Origin: Excoecaria cochinchinensis
Taxonomy: Eukaryota; Streptophyta; Magnoliopsida; Malpighiales; Euphorbiaceae
Assembly (NCBI GenBank): GCA_947683425.1
Contig: CANTUQ010000160.1
Coordinates: forward strand, 186,001-250,000
Length of the DNA stretch: 64,000 nucleotides
Direction: 5' to 3'
The notes below the pieces were generated by a model. That model made no database searches. It had not been told where the DNA came from and saw only the letters and a list, made by a program, of their open reading frames with translations. Below, piece after piece: positions 32,401 to 45,900 of the stretch. The stretch's first letter is position 1; each line of letters begins with the position of its first letter. The translations under genes were made by a program, and so were the position numbers.

Positions 32401-34016
32401 TTATATTGTGGATTACCATTCGGGTAAGGCCAATGTAGTTGTAGATGCTTTGAGTCGGAAATCAGTTTTTGCCTTATTTTTGAGACGATTCAGATGGAGG
32501 TTTGGTTCGGATGGGGCTTTGATAGCTCAGTTGAGGGTCAAGCCTACCTTGAGACAGCGGATAGTTGATGCCTAGAAGATTGATGAGAGGCTTCAGCGGA
32601 TTGTGCAAGAGGTTAGTTTGGGCAAGCAGTCAGAGTTCTCAGTTCTAGATGGAGTGCTTTTGTATAGGAACCGTTTGTGTGTTCCGGATGACGAGAAATT
32701 GAGGAAGCAGCTTTTGAACGAAGCACACAGTACAGTTTTCACCATGCATCCCGGGAGTAATAAGATGTATCGGGATATGAAGCAGTTTTATTGGTGGTCT
32801 GGTATGAAGAGGGATATAGTGGACTTTGTATCCAAGTGCTTGACATGTCAGCAGGTTAAGGCTGAGCACCAAGTTCCTTCTGGATTGCTCACGCCTTTGT
32901 CCGTTCCCGAGTGGAAGTGGGATGATATCACCATGGATTTTGTTTCTGGGTTGCCCTTGACTCAGAAAAAGCATGATTCTGTTTGGGTTATTGTGGATCG
33001 ACTCACAAAGTCCGCTCACTTCTTGCCGGTTAGGATGGATTACTAGATGGATAGATTGGCCAGTATCTATGTGGATGAGATAGTTCGGTTGCATGGAGTG
33101 CCTTTGTCCATAGTTTCAGATCGAGACCCAAGGTTCACATCTAAGTTTTGGAAAGAGTTGCAGCGAGCTTTAGGTACCAAGTTGAACTTCAGTACGGCAT
33201 TTCATCCTCAGACAGACGGTCAGTCTGAGCGAGTGATTCAGATCTTAGAAGATATGTTAAGAGCTTGCGTTTTGGACTTTCCGGGTAGTTGGGACAAGTA
33301 TGTATCGCTTATGGAATTTGCTTACAACAATAGCTATCAGTCCAGTATCGGTATGGCTCCTTATGAGGCTTTGTATGGACGTCAGTGTAGGACTCCAATT
33401 TGTTGGACAGAGTTATCTGAGAGGTCAGTGATTGGGCCAGAATTGGTAAGGGATACAGATGAGAAGATCAGAGTTGTGCAGCGAAATTTGAAGGCGGCCA
33501 AGGATCGACAAAAGTCTTATGCCAACTTGAAGAGAAAGGATGTGCAATTTGAAGTCGGAGACAAGGTTTTCCTAAAAGTTTCTCCTTGGAGAAAAGTGCT
33601 TAGGTTTGGAAAGAAGGGAAAGCTTAGTCCACGTTTTATTGGTCCGTATGAGGTTTTGGCTAGAGTTGGTCCGGTGGCTTATAGACTGACTTTACCGATA
33701 GAGTTGTCCAAGTTACATGATGTGTTCCATATTTCTATGCTTCGTCAGTATAGGTCGGATCCTTCTCATGTTTTGTTGGTTCAAGAGGTTCAAGTGCAGT
33801 CTGATTTCTCCTACGATGAGGAACCAAAAGCTATCCTAGCTCGGGAAGTGAGATAGTTAAGAAGCAAGCAGATCCCTTTGGTTAAGGTTTTGTGGAATCA
33901 TCACGGAGTTGAAGAAGCGACATGGGAACCAGAGGAGTCGATGAGAGCTCAGTATCCGCAGTTGTTTAGCTCAGGTGAGAATTTCGAGGACGAAATTCCT
34001 GTTAGTAGGGGAGAGT
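29411..34016 (+). pseudogene. gag-pol: Gag-Pol polyprotein of the Tekay chromovirus
   Basis: One frame from ATG 29411 carries all domains. They are gag (EWWELVCRQ, FFGEEFIKKYV near 29800-29890), zinc knuckle CFKCGSTEHRLANSP (30380-30424, last Cys replaced by Ser), and protease IDPGSTHS (active Asp codon 30680). RT has FIDD at 31682-31693 followed by IPVYS instead of the usual ILVYS. RNase H is [10 protein letters not shown] near 32125. Integrase has the HHCC motif near 32725-32850 and DDE at codons 32936, 33119 and 33227. Then come [16 protein letters not shown] and a chromodomain (VLWNHHGVEEATWEPE, about 33885-33935) that in this clade steers integration to marked chromatin. Only stops break it: 30875, 31247, 32573, 33044 and 33854. 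No frameshift. Confidence 0.95.
34003..34016 (+). other. Polypurine tract, Tekay element
   Basis: AGTAGGGGAGAGT immediately precedes the 3' LTR and would prime plus-strand DNA synthesis. Confidence 0.8.
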
Positions 34017-34705
34017 TGTCACACCCCGTTTGCCCCCTAGTAGAACGAGCCATGTGTGTGTATGTATTTGTAGGTGTTTTGGCATGATCATAAGGGCATT
34101 TTGGGAATATTGCATAATTTGGGGTTTTTCTAGTGCGTGTGTGTGCATGTGTAGCACTATGGTGTGAATTAGTTGGGACAGGTTTGTGTGTGCATGAGTG
34201 CACCATTGTAGGGTGTGTTCATGGGAGTTACATTATGTGTGGTTGATCATACCATAGTAGGATGTGCACTAGTGGGTTAATATTGTGTGTGAGCATTTGC
34301 ACATTTGTAGGGTATACATTAGTTGGGAGTGTCTTGTGTGTATGTGATGCATGTCTTTTGGGTGTGTGTGATCAAATCCCACCAATAGAGAAGTTACACT
34401 TGTCTAGGGTTAAGGAAAAAGAAAAAGAAAAAGAAAAGAGAAGAGGAGGGGACGGTGGTTGTCTTCATTTCCCGTTCTTCTTCTCCCTCACTCTCTTCTT
34501 CTTCCTTTTCTCTTCCTCTAAGAACCCTAGCTTGAACTCAAGGCTTAGTTGGTGGGGATTGATCATTCTTTAGCATTTTTGAGGTAAAGCCATTGCATTT
34601 GTTCTTCTTTTCTTCATTTAGTTCTTCATCTTCTCTTCTTTTTCTATTTTCTGGTTTTGGGTTTTGAAGTTAGGGTTGTGTTTTGTGTTATTCTTGTTTT
34701 ATTTG

Positions 34706-34774
34706 ATGTTAGTTGAGCCTCCCCGTGACCCGAAGGGCAAGGAAATAGCTGGGAGTAGTGGATCTAAGCACTAG
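34706..34774 (+). CDS. LTR micro-ORF, Tekay 3' LTR
   Basis: ATG to TAG, 23 codons, encoding ML then VEPPRDPKGKEIAGSSGSK and H. This is the best-preserved copy and agrees residue for residue with solo LTR A except A/V and V/I. Codon choice differs from LTR A at nine silent positions. It follows GATGTTAG, the acceptor of the putative LTR intron (donor GAGGTAAAGC near 34582). Confidence 0.5.
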   Translation: MLVEPPRDPKGKEIAGSSGSKH

Positions 34775-35179
34775 GAGCAAAGGATTTGAACGTTTGGGAA
34801 ATTCATTGTTTTGTATGTAAATGCATTTATGCATGTGTTCTTGGTGATTTCCGGAATTGGGTGGTGATATGTTCTTGATAAGGCATGTATGTTATGGGTT
34901 TGTGTTTGGGTAAAGTAATGTTGCATGAGTATGGGATTATTGTAGTGATTTTGAGGATTGATGTGGTTTTTGCTACAATTTGTGGGTTTTGGAAATCATT
35001 GGTATTGTGAGTTTGAATTGATGATTGGTGTGAAATTAATTGTTGATAAATGTTATATTATGCCTATTGATGTTGATGGGTGGCTGGATTTGAGGTAAGA
35101 GACCATTTGAGTGTGAATTGTGTGTTGTGGGTGTGTTTTGGAAGAGGAAGAAATCTGCAGAATTCTGTTGATTTTGTAG

Positions 35180-35520
35180 ATCCTGACTCTGTCGCGATCG
35201 CGACACCGTCATGAGCAAAACAGCGATCGATGATCTTGGCCTGTGCTGTCGCGAGCTCGCGATAGCAAAAGTTGAGGTGCTCTCTGTCGCGAAGGCGATG
35301 ACGTCGCGATCGCGACAGAGCGCAATACTGGCCTGTGCTGTCGCGAGCACGCGATCCATCACGAGCTCGCGATGGCAAAATATTAGTCTCTGTCGTGAGC
35401 ACGACAGAGTCCGGCTGTTCCCTCCTCCCCACGATCGCGAAGTCGTCGCGCGCGCACAGCGAAGAGACTATGGTCTTTGTCGCGAGCGCGACAGACATCG
35501 CGAGCACGACAGTCTTGTTA
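35180..35520. repeat. GTCGCGA palindrome cluster, Tekay 3' LTR
   Basis: Counterpart of 27815-28165, with GTCGCGATCGCGAC, GTCGCGAGCTCGCGA and TCGCGAGCGCGACAGA units. One unit present in the 5' LTR is missing near 35248. Confidence 0.9.
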
Positions 35521-36649
35521 TGCTGAATGAGTTTCCTTTGGCGTGTGCGTGTTGTTTTGAACTCTTGTTTCCTTTGGTGACCATAAGCCTTATATCTGTT
35601 AACTTATGAATTATATGAATATGTCTTTATGTATGCAAAAATGTACATATGTAATTTGGAATGTTATTGAATGAATTGAATGGTTTATGCATAGCCTGCA
35701 AGAGTCAGTCTAGTGGATAGTTAGGCATGCCTAATAGAGTCTTTTAGCTGCAGCCCTTCGTTTGGTTTGGACCCCGATCAGGTCCCCGTTTGGTTCCTCG
35801 CGAACCCCTTTGTGTTTGGATCTTGTTTAAGGTCCCCTTTGGAAATGTTTTGTGGAAATTAAGAGTAAAAATTGGTTTCTCGATTCGTACCCGAAAGGTA
35901 CTATTTGTAATCGGCTCGTACCCGTAAAGTACTGTTTGTTCACTCGTTATCCACTACTTTGAGTCAGCAGGCACTTTGTCTTTTGAATTACTTTGTTAAG
36001 TATGAAACTGTATTATCCGAATATGTTTATTAATAGATGTTATGAAGACAGTGGCACTTTATTAAAGGTATGACTATATATGTTTGCATGATCATATGTT
36101 CTTACTCTTGTGTAATGCGTAATCTAATTATACCATCTGTATGTGTGCCTTGACGACCGTTGTGAATGGTTGCCCTTATGCTATATGTGTGTTTCCCCAC
36201 TAAGCGTTTATCGCTTAGCACAGTGTGTCTACCCGTGCAGGTGTGGAAGGAGTTTGCTTGGGAGAGTCGCAGCCAACGAAGCCAACATAGCTGGTTCTTA
36301 GAATAGGGCCTATTTTTGTATCTCGATAATTCTTTTTGTATAGAACTCTCGTAATTCAATTTTGCAATAGCTTCTGCATTTGTATATGTATATTTTGGAT
36401 ATATAATTATCTTTTGTACCTCCGAGTTGATCAAATAGTAATGTAATGATTTCCATTATATTAATGCGTGATTAGCTTATTTCATGAATGGTTTTGTAAA
36501 GTTTTAAATTACCCTGTATTTCGATATGTATGCTTATGTATGAATGTATGTATATTCTATATCTGTGTGGTGGCACCTTTACTCATACGACATCTCACTC
36601 CTTATCGGATGGGATCGCCTAAGTACGGGGTAAGGGGTGTTACAAATTC

Positions 36650-37955
36650 GGTAATAATAAGGGGAAAATTGCCCAAGCTAGAGGAGGCGATGTTGAGAAA
36701 AATGGATGAAAAGTTTGAAGCAATGGCACGGATGCTGACTGTAGGAAGGGGAATGAACCCTGAAGATTGAGAGTTAGATAGTGACGATCTAATCTCCTAG
36801 AACTTTAAGATTCCTGACATTCCTAAGTTTGATGGTACTTCCGATCTTGCGGTGCATATCAAGCAATATTCATTGGTGATAAAGGGGATGACCCTAACTA
36901 AGAAGCAGAAGATAGAATACTTCTGCCTGAGTCTTACAGGGGCTACAATTGATTGGTAGCATGGATTGGATAGAAGGTCCAAGGAGGATTGGGACTTGTT
37001 GACTGAGGAGTTCCTTAGGCAGTATAACTGCAGTACGAGGATGGAGATCACATTGAAGGATCTAGAATTGCTACAGCAAAAGTCAGGGGAATCTTTTCAC
37101 GAGTATCTCACTTGGTGGAGGAATCGGGTTATGAAGATAAAGCGTAAACTTGATACTTCTGATCAGATCCACTTATTCGTTAGGAATGCTAGCCCATACT
37201 TGAAGGAAAGGTTGAAGATGAAGGGACTCAAGGATTGGGAATCTTTGAAAGATATCGCTATAGAAGCTGAATGCGAATACCTAGCAAGGAAGGCAAGTAG
37301 CGAAGCTTATGCTAAGAAGGGCTATAATAACTAGAGGGTAAATAAGTCAGTAAGCTCCAACAGTGGTAACAGGATTGGAAAGACGACTGAGGTTTCCACT
37401 ACAGGGGTGAGCCAGAGATACCTTTCAAATTTGGTTTAACCTTTGTCATATTCGAAAAAACTAATAAAGGAAGGGAAGCTGCAACCTTTACCTCCAAAGC
37501 CAGCCAGAACCCAAGGGCAGCCCACAAAGATAATGAATATTGTGCATTCCACCAGTATACTGAACACATAATAGACCATTGCACGAGGCTAAGAAACTAG
37601 ATTCAGGATCTGATCGACGATAAATAGATCATTGATCATAAACAAAGGGAGAACAAGAAGAAGTTCGGTTACAATGCCGTCCAACCACTTGTCTTTATGA
37701 TTGGGTCAAGTTTACCCGAGTGGTATGTTTTGTGAGACTTATATGGAAATGAATACATCGCTATCACTCGCCTTGATTCAAGTTAAGAAGGGATTCTCGT
37801 GGCGACGATAGATTATTGGTCCACTAGTGAGAGTGGAAGAGAAGATGAAGAAGAAGAGAAAGGCGAAGAATTTATGGATCCGTGGGATTCAGAGGAAGAG
37901 AAAAAGAGGGGTCGGGGTTGTAACCTCGAAGGCCCCAAATGATCCAATTTTAGGG
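36650..37955 (+). pseudogene. gag: gag of Tat element 3, 3' part
   Basis: It continues the gag split at 26654: MARMLTVGRGMNPED, IPKFDGTSDLAVHIKQYSL, WDLLTEEFLRQYNCSTRMEIT, LKDWESLKDIAIEAE. At least ten stops, many at former Gln or Trp codons, lie between 36768 and 37780. Similarity to elements 1 and 2 ends near 37940, just after the acidic region. Confidence 0.88.
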
Positions 37956-40029
37956 TATTCGGGAGAGGTTCATGGAACTTGCAAAAGATTGCAAGGGCGT
38001 TTATTTTGGGCAACAAGGAGGTGTTTTGGAGTCCCCACCAAATAAAACATTGGGAAAGGTCATTTAGCCTCATTGAGCCTAAGACAGTGTATGTGTGTCT
38101 ATTTTGGGCAATCAGATATATTTTGGAATCCTTCTTCCAATAGAACATTGAAAAGATTCATCTAATCTTGTTAAGCCTAAGACATGTATATACGTCTATT
38201 TTGGGCAAGCCAGAGATATTTTGGAATTTCCTTTCCAATAGAACATTGGAAAGGTTTATCTAACCTCGTGGAGCCAATGCAACTTGGGCCTATTTTGGGC
38301 AACAAGAGATATTTTGGAATTCCCTTCCCAATAGAACATTGAAAGGTTCATCTAACCTCGTTGAGCCTAAGATTAGAGAGAGTTCGAGACTTCCCATTTA
38401 TTCATACCTTAGTTAAAATTATGATTAAGTTTTGAATTTAAATTTTCATTCCTTTTCTCATTCTATTAAATGTAGTAATTAGAGTGCATATCGATCACGT
38501 AATGAAAGCAGTAAATAAAATAATATTAAAATAAAGCAAATAAAAAGTATATTAATTTACAATAAAACTAGGGGCAGAATACAACCCCTATTGTAAATGA
38601 AATGTAAATCATGCATAAAATGAGATATTTATTAAGGATAAGGATATTGGTCCTCGCATGCATACTTAACAGAAAAAGTATTAAAGGTGGCAATTTATTT
38701 GGATGGAAAACTAGGACATTAGTCGCATTTTTATTAGAAAAATTTCTAAATTAGTTAGTATAAATATTTTTGTGATTTTCTTTTAAACGTGCACAAAATA
38801 AATAATTTTATTAGAAATTACATGGCAAAATAAATGAAAAAGCAAAATAAAAAAATACAAATAATAAAAATAATGAGTTATGTAACACCCTTAACACTTT
38901 ATACTAAATGTATAGTAAAAAGATGCCAATGTTCAATAAAAAATTTTCGCATTCAAACATCAATTATAACCATAAGCAAAATAATAACAATAATAAAGTA
39001 GTCCACTGGAAATCGTATACATGCCATACCTATTCTTACATATCTGCCCTTGATCCATAACTCAACTGCCATCGATATTCCGACCACTTAAAAACTTTCT
39101 ATCTTCACAACCTGCACGCAGTAACAACACTACGCGCTGAGCATTGAAATGCCCAGTAGTGGACACATATTCTAAATTTTTCATGACTAAAATAATATGC
39201 ATGAGTACACAAACATTTTTCTTTAATTAGACTATATGAACATTGCAATCTTTAAATTTACTTAATTTAAGTCTCACAATAATGTCTTATTCAAACCTTT
39301 ATTTCGGTTGCTTATCATTGTAACTTTTGTATCATTCAATAATTATACCTTAACGTTTTCGTTTCAGTTATTAGCATTACTTTGGACTGCACTGTTATCT
39401 TTAACACTAATACTTTTATGTTTAGGCCTCTATTTAATATTCAGTCATATTTTTCATTTAATCGTTTCTTTTATAGTACCATGATTAAAGCTGTAATCAA
39501 AATACATTATATTGTTTCCTTATTAGCTTTTAACATTTTACTAACAGTCCTAAATTTCTTCAGTTATAAGGTTCCATAATTCATTATTACCCTAACCTTC
39601 CAATAACTTTTCGATTATCTAATAACATATTTACTTTCATGAGTACTACATGCTAAAGACTTTAACTTCCATTTATTTTATTTCCACATAACTAGCTCAT
39701 AGTTATACTACTTGTTAACTATCTTATACTATCTTTTATTTATTTTTGATAATTTATTTACCTTAATCTAAATATTGACATAAACTTTAATGTCAGAGTT
39801 AACACTATCATTATAATTATTCTTATTATAAATTTCCTCATTTATTGTAATGGCCCCAATACCGGGTTAGTCGTAATTTCGGGGTGAATAGTGCTTTCGG
39901 AATCGAAAAACATTTTATTGGACCATTGAATAGAGATCGTCAATACGAGTCCATAGGCGCAAATTTCAGGTCAATTGGAGGTTAAACGAGTCCGAAATGG
40001 CTGAAACAGTAAATAAAAATATTTATTTC

Positions 40030-40400
40030 GGTGAAAAGTGGTCCCAGGTGGGACTCACTGAAAAGTGGGCCCATGTGGGATCCACTAAAAAGTGAAAAGT
40101 GGGCCCAGGTGAGACCCACTATTAAAAATTGGCCAAAGTGGGACCCACTGAAAAGTAAAAGTAGGGCCAGGTGGGGCCCACTAAATAGTAAATGTGGGAC
40201 CAGGATGACATCAGCAATGTCATCATGATAAATAGTAATTGTATCCCCTAAAGTGTAACATCATCATTGACTGGGTCCTATTGAATAGTGATAGCATCTT
40301 TGACTGTTATGTGAATAGTAACTGTAGGTCCGTGAATAGTAACTTAGGGCCCACAAAATAGTGACTCCGGGGTGAATAGTACCTGAAAATATGTTATTTC
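40030..40400. repeat. Repeats of GTGGGNCCCACT and GAATAGT in solo LTR E
   Basis: Five to six variants of AGTGGGCCCAGGTGGGACCC followed by ACT, each partly self-complementary, then about six spaced GAATAGT units. Position in the LTR is before the putative intron. Confidence 0.8.
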
Positions 40401-42926
40401 ACCATCAGAAAGAGGATGAAAAATGTAGTAAAATGGTGTAATCTAGTGTAAAAACGAGGTCAAGTAGGCTTTCGAAAGTTAGTCTGAAGTTTCTCTGGTT
40501 CGGATCAATTGAACCAAAGTTTGACTGAACTTTGATCGAATTTTTATAAATAGTTAAAGTGGATAAAATGGTCTACTCTAAGAGGATAAAAGACTTAGAA
40601 TAATTTTTAGAAATTTTTGACAGCATTAGAATTGTATTTTACGGCAAAATCGAATTGAACCGAATTAGACCGATTTAAGTGAATCAGGCCCCAAACGGAT
40701 TCCGATTGAGCTAAAATTTTTCAGAGAGATTAATTTTAATATTCGAAGAATGATGGAATTGGTTGGGAGTGAAAATAAATTCAGTAACATTAAATTTCAC
40801 CAAAAAAGTGGAAAATGACCCGAAAATCGGACCAAATCGGCTCAACCACTTTGGTTTGACCTGGTTGGGTCCAATTGGACCCATATGAAAGCACCTAAAA
40901 ATATGGAAATCCCCTTGGATTCCATATCACTTCAGCCTTCTTCTTCCTCTTCTTTGGCTGAACTTCCTCCTCTCTCTTCTCTCTCATTTTTCTTCCATTT
41001 TTTCTTCATCTCACCTTAAATTCAAACCTCTCTAACATAATTTAGCTCATCTAGAATCCATTGGTTGTCTTATAATTTCGTTTGGAGGAGTATAAGTGGC
41101 TGAAATCTAGACTTGAAGTTTGGGTGTAAAATTGAGGTAAGAGATTTAAGAGTTTTAAATTTATTTTTAAGGTTCCTAAAGGTAGATTAGGATGTGACTT
41201 AGATGTTTATTAGGTTTATTTGATGAAAGGAAATTTGGTTTTGATTAAATCTCAATTTTTATGTTTGGACATAATTATGTCCAATAGGTGAGGGAACCTC
41301 CAATCAAGCTAAGGGTAAGGAAAATGAAAATTGAGCAGTATATTTCAAGGATCTAAGGTTTGTGATTGCAAATTCCACTTAATTCCATGGTAAAAATATG
41401 GATTTAGATTATGTTTATGAATAAAGTATGTGATTTATGCACGTTTAATTGAAATTAACATAATATTCATGCTTGTAGATGTTAAAAATAATGCCGTGGA
41501 TAATTAAATTGAAGAAATAAATTTTGTGTGAAAAATTCCTTCGTTGGCCGAATGGTAACCATGTGATTTTCATGTATTTTCATGATATTTTATGTATATT
41601 TATGATGGATCTATGGTATTTGGCATGTGAACTAATGTATGGTATGTGTTAGAGCATGTGAAAATATCATGAGGTATGTAATGTATGTATAGCCGAATGT
41701 ATATCATGTGTAAAGTCATGATTTTTATGTGTTTTCATGGAAATTGATGGTATGGTGATGTTATACATCATGAAATTGGCTTAAATAAATGATAAAATTG
41801 ATAAAAATAATTAATGTAAAAAAATTGGTATGCGGGCCTTATACATGTATGTATGTACGCATGTGTACCATGATGAAATAATAAGTTTACATGACATGTG
41901 ATGATGTAATGATAATAATCACATGTGAAATGATGAAATGGTATGAAAAAAATAAAATATTATGATGATATACCATGAAAATTAAATATATTATCTTAAT
42001 AATGTGAAAAATAAAATAATATTGCCCTATGTAGTGATCTAGTCATCAAGTTTAGTTCAGAATATGTTGGCATGCCATAGAGACATAATACCGCGGGTGT
42101 GAGCATGGCGTCTCACTTTTTAGTAGGCCAATGATAGTCTTACCTCTCTGTATCTGAATATCTGAATTGTACTATTTTGTATTAAAAGACAGTAGTGGTC
42201 CCACAGGACTCCGCTGATATTTCTGTGAACTTCTCGAGTTCACATCTCGTTTATCCTGTATATAGAGTCTGCCAGTGTGTTACAGGGGCATAATGGTAAA
42301 AATAAGAGTAAAATGGTTAAAGTATGATTAAAAAAAATATTTATGTGGAAAAAAGGGCATAAATATTATTAAATAAAAGGTTTAAGGGCAAAATTGAAAT
42401 TTTATGCATATGTGTGTGAAAGATGGTTAATAAGGGTAAAAATATAATTTGGCATGAAAAGAATAATTGGAGGGTAAAACCGTAATTTGGCATGTAAATT
42501 AATGATAAAATTGTAATATTGGTGTAATTAATTAAATTAGTGGCATAATTGTAATATTAGTGAAAATAATTAAATTAGTGGCATAATGGTAATATTAGTG
42601 AAATTAAAATGAACTAATGGCATAATTGTAATATTGGTAAAGTATAATTGAACTAATGGCATTTTCATCATTTTGAAAAAAAGTTTAAGGATATAAATGA
42701 ATTATTACCATAAGTTAAGGGTAAAATGGTAATAAGAAAATTTATGTGAATTAATTGTGTAATTGCCCCAATTATGTAATTTAAAATTAATTACATGTAA
42801 TATTGCATGCCTAGTTGGGAATTAAATTTAATATGTTTATTTATGAATATTAAATGATAGTATTTGTGAATATTATTATGCATGAAAAATTAAATTAAGT
42901 GGAAATTTATGGAATTGCAATTATTA

Positions 42927-42947
42927 CTGAGCATATTTAATGCTCAG
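42927..42947 (+). repeat. LTR hairpin CTGAGCAT/ATGCTCAG
   Basis: An 8-bp perfect stem with an ATTTA loop. Related stems occur in solo LTR D (39137-39156) and in the fragment at 60071-60090. It occupies the same place as the CTAAGCG hairpin of Tekay LTRs. Confidence 0.75.
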
Positions 42948-45900
42948 CACGTAATTTTATTTGACTGCGTATAGGTATTCCGTAAGATTTTGGAGCAGTG
43001 CATACCTCACATATTTTGGAAGTCGTGTGGAAGAATTTATTTGGAATATTTAAGTAAGTTAAGAAGCTTGGCATGTATATGACTTATGGTATTATTTTTG
43101 GGTTTTGGTCTGTAATAGACTATTATATCTGTCACTAGTTTATGTGTGTTTAGTATGCCTAATAATTGGTAGAAATTAAGTTAATACAATTGATAAATAA
43201 AAATATAGATTTCCGCTTTATAAGAAAACTGGTCAAATAAATAGTAACTTAGACAGTTATAGGTCAATCGGTAAAATTGATAACGAATTAAAAAATAGTA
43301 AATATTACATTTGATAATTAATTAATAAATATTAATACATTTAAGTAAATTGTCTTTGCCATACGGCACTATTCTCACAGTATTATACAAACGGTACTAT
43401 TTGTACATACGATACTGTTCATATATACGGTACTATTTATGTATACGGTACTATTAAAAAAAAATTTACCGGTTTTAATTAATTGTCTATTTAATAACCT
43501 TAATAGTTTAATTAGGTTAACCGGATTAAAATAAACAGTTATTTAATCGGATAGTAAAGTATTAGAATGTATTTTAGTTCAGTGTTTGGCGCCCGGTATC
43601 CGTATCACATACGGGTATAGGGCGCTACATTTAAATTCAATACTACAGTTGTCATTCATAGTACTTATAAACTACATTTTAATCCTTAAATTTACATTGC
43701 TATCGTCAATTTGCAATTTAATTTCTAAACTTCTCACTAATTTACAGTAATGCCATTAATTTACTTATTATCTATCATGCAAATGCCACTTAGTCCTTAT
43801 AAACTTATTATTATTATACTATTTTACACATATGTCCTTTAAACATTACTAAAATTACAATCTTACCCTTGAACAATTCTTTACTTCATTCAATTATTTA
43901 CGTGTAATAATCTTTATTTAAACTCATTTATGCACTTAGTATAATTAACTATAACTAAATTCACATGCATGCCTCATGATTATAAATAACACATTTAATA
44001 TCAATTAAATCACTCATTTTAGGAAATAAACATATAGTACACATAAAATTTCATATTTGCATTTAGGTCTTTATGATTTCCAATAATTCCAATTACATCC
44101 CTAACTTTTACCATAATTCCATCTAAGTCCCTTATTTCACTTAATTACCAAATTACCCTTTAATTACTATTAACTACCTTTTTACCCTTTATATATACTT
44201 AGTTTCCATCTCTAACCTTTAATATTTTACCAAATTACAATTTAATCCCCACTTAACCATTTTCATGCCAATTTGCCATTTTAACGCTACATTTTCATTT
44301 ATTTACATAATTAACCCTTAAGTCACACTTTTTACCTAACTTACTCCATTCTTATCCATTAGGTGTAAATTACTATTTTACCCCTAAACTTTCCATTTCT
44401 TCCAATTAGGTCCCATTTTCACTTATTTTCTCATTTATCATTATTTCTAATAAATTTAATTGCATATTTACTATGATTACCATAATGCCGTTAATTCAGT
44501 TTCTTTTACCATTTTACATTACTCAAATACAAATTACGTTATTTCCAATAACTATGTCATCATACATAATAAATAATATAAATATGATAAAATAATCATA
44601 ATTAAACATTATTTATTTATTTATCAATTATGCATGCATTATTACATTTACTTGGCTTTAAATCACATAATTAGGGCAATTACACAATTAGTACGCATAA
44701 AGAACCATATCTACCATTTTACCCTTAATTTATGGCAAAATTACATTTATGCCCTTAAACCTTTCCATAATTATGAAAATGCCCTTAGTTCATTTTATTT
44801 CATAAAAATTTCAATTATGCCATTAGTTCATTTATTTTAACTAATTAACCAAGAATTAACATACAAATTACAATTATACCCTCTAATTACCAATTTCATG
44901 CGAAATTATATTTTAGTCGTTAAATAGTTACCAATTTCCATATTTAGCCATTTAATTATATTTTTACCCTTATTAACATATATATAGACAAAATTATCAT
45001 TTTGCCCTTAGCTTTATCTTTATTCTTTATCCTTATCCTTTCTTTTATCCTTATCTTTTCTTTATCTTTATCTTTATCTTTTCTTTATCTTTATTTTTAT
45101 ATGGTCAATATTACCATTATGTCCTCAAAATATTTTATTTATTCCAATTAAGTCAATTTTTCACACAATTATCATTTTAATCACAATTTAAACATTTTAA
45201 GCTCATTTTTACCAAATTACCCCCCGTATAATACTGGCAGACATCTATGACCAGGATAAACGAGACGCGAACCCCTAAACGTTCGATTAACCTGAAGGAC
45301 CCCGAAAGATCACTTCTGTCTTTAATACATATCAGACGAATCTCGAGGGACCACTCCTGTCTTTAAATACTTTTCAAAATATTTTTAACTTTTAAATATA
45401 GTGAGGTAGGACCGTCATTGGCCTATAGAAAAGTGAGACGTCATGCTCACACCTGCGATCTTATGTCTCTATAGCTAGCTAACATATCCTGAACTAGACT
45501 TGACTACTATAATACTACGAAGGGCACCAAAATTCTACTTTCCACATTTTTAAGTTACCAGACATACTTTTCATGGAATTTTATCATATTATTCCATTTT
45601 TTTCATACATTTCAATCATTATTCATGTGATTATCATCATTTTTAACCTTCCTAAATATGTTTATATGGTTTAATTCAATTAAACATGCCTTTTTCACAT
45701 ACTTTATGTTTAAATATAACTAAAAATTATACTTTTAACATGAAAAAAGGAGGATATTTATTGTATCCACTAACCTTATTTTCTTGTTCTCCACATCATA
45801 AGCATGCTTTCCATGCCTTTACTCCAAGAAACAACACCATCTCCTTTGAAATCCTTAAGTGGCCGAATATACAATCCAAAGAAATCACTATAAATTTTCT

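Larger units (their letters stand above)
26655..36644 (+). mobile_element. Tekay/Del-type chromovirus, full length but with stop codons
   Basis: A 9990-bp element with two LTRs of 2636 and 2628 bp, a tRNA-iMet primer site, one gag-pol frame with a C-terminal chromodomain, and a polypurine tract. TSDs are GATTC (26650-26654) and AATTC (36645-36649), differing at one base. It sits inside gag of Tat element 3. The two LTRs look highly similar, which suggests a relatively recent insertion, but five stops in the coding frame make it non-autonomous. Confidence 0.95.
34017..36644 (+). repeat. 3' LTR of the Tekay element
   Basis: 2628 bp, same order of parts as the 5' LTR. The main differences are small changes and deletions inside the palindrome cluster (35180-35520), where units such as GTCGCGAGCTCGCGA are kept. 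Confidence 0.95.
17570..37955 (+). mobile_element. Tat-type element 3 (partial, highly nested)
   Basis: The element starts TGTAGACACC inside the copia gene (target bases ACTAC at 17565-17569). It has a 5' LTR interrupted by solo LTRs A and B, a primer site at 25416, a leader, and gag interrupted by the Tekay element. Sequence after gag breaks off near 37955 at a reversed LTR fragment, so protease, pol and the 3' LTR are absent. Gag is more decayed than in elements 1 and 2, suggesting greater age. Confidence 0.82.
39846..43629 (+). mobile_element. Solo LTR E, same family as D, plus orientation
   Basis: TGTAATGGCCCCAATACCGG to GGGCGCTACA, 3784 bp, with imperfect TSDs TTTAT (39841-39845) and TTTAA (43630-43634). 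It contains a GTGGGACCCACT-type repeat patch (40030-40400), a putative intron (donor GAGGTAAGAG near 41135, acceptor CAATAG near 41288), a hairpin (42927-42947) and ACGGTACTATT repeats (43370-43456). Strongly AT-rich elsewhere; no gene. Confidence 0.88.

Noticed and set aside
40031..40228. ORF with repeated WDPLKS-like units
   Set aside because: It reflects the GTGGGACCCACT tandem patch of solo LTR E.
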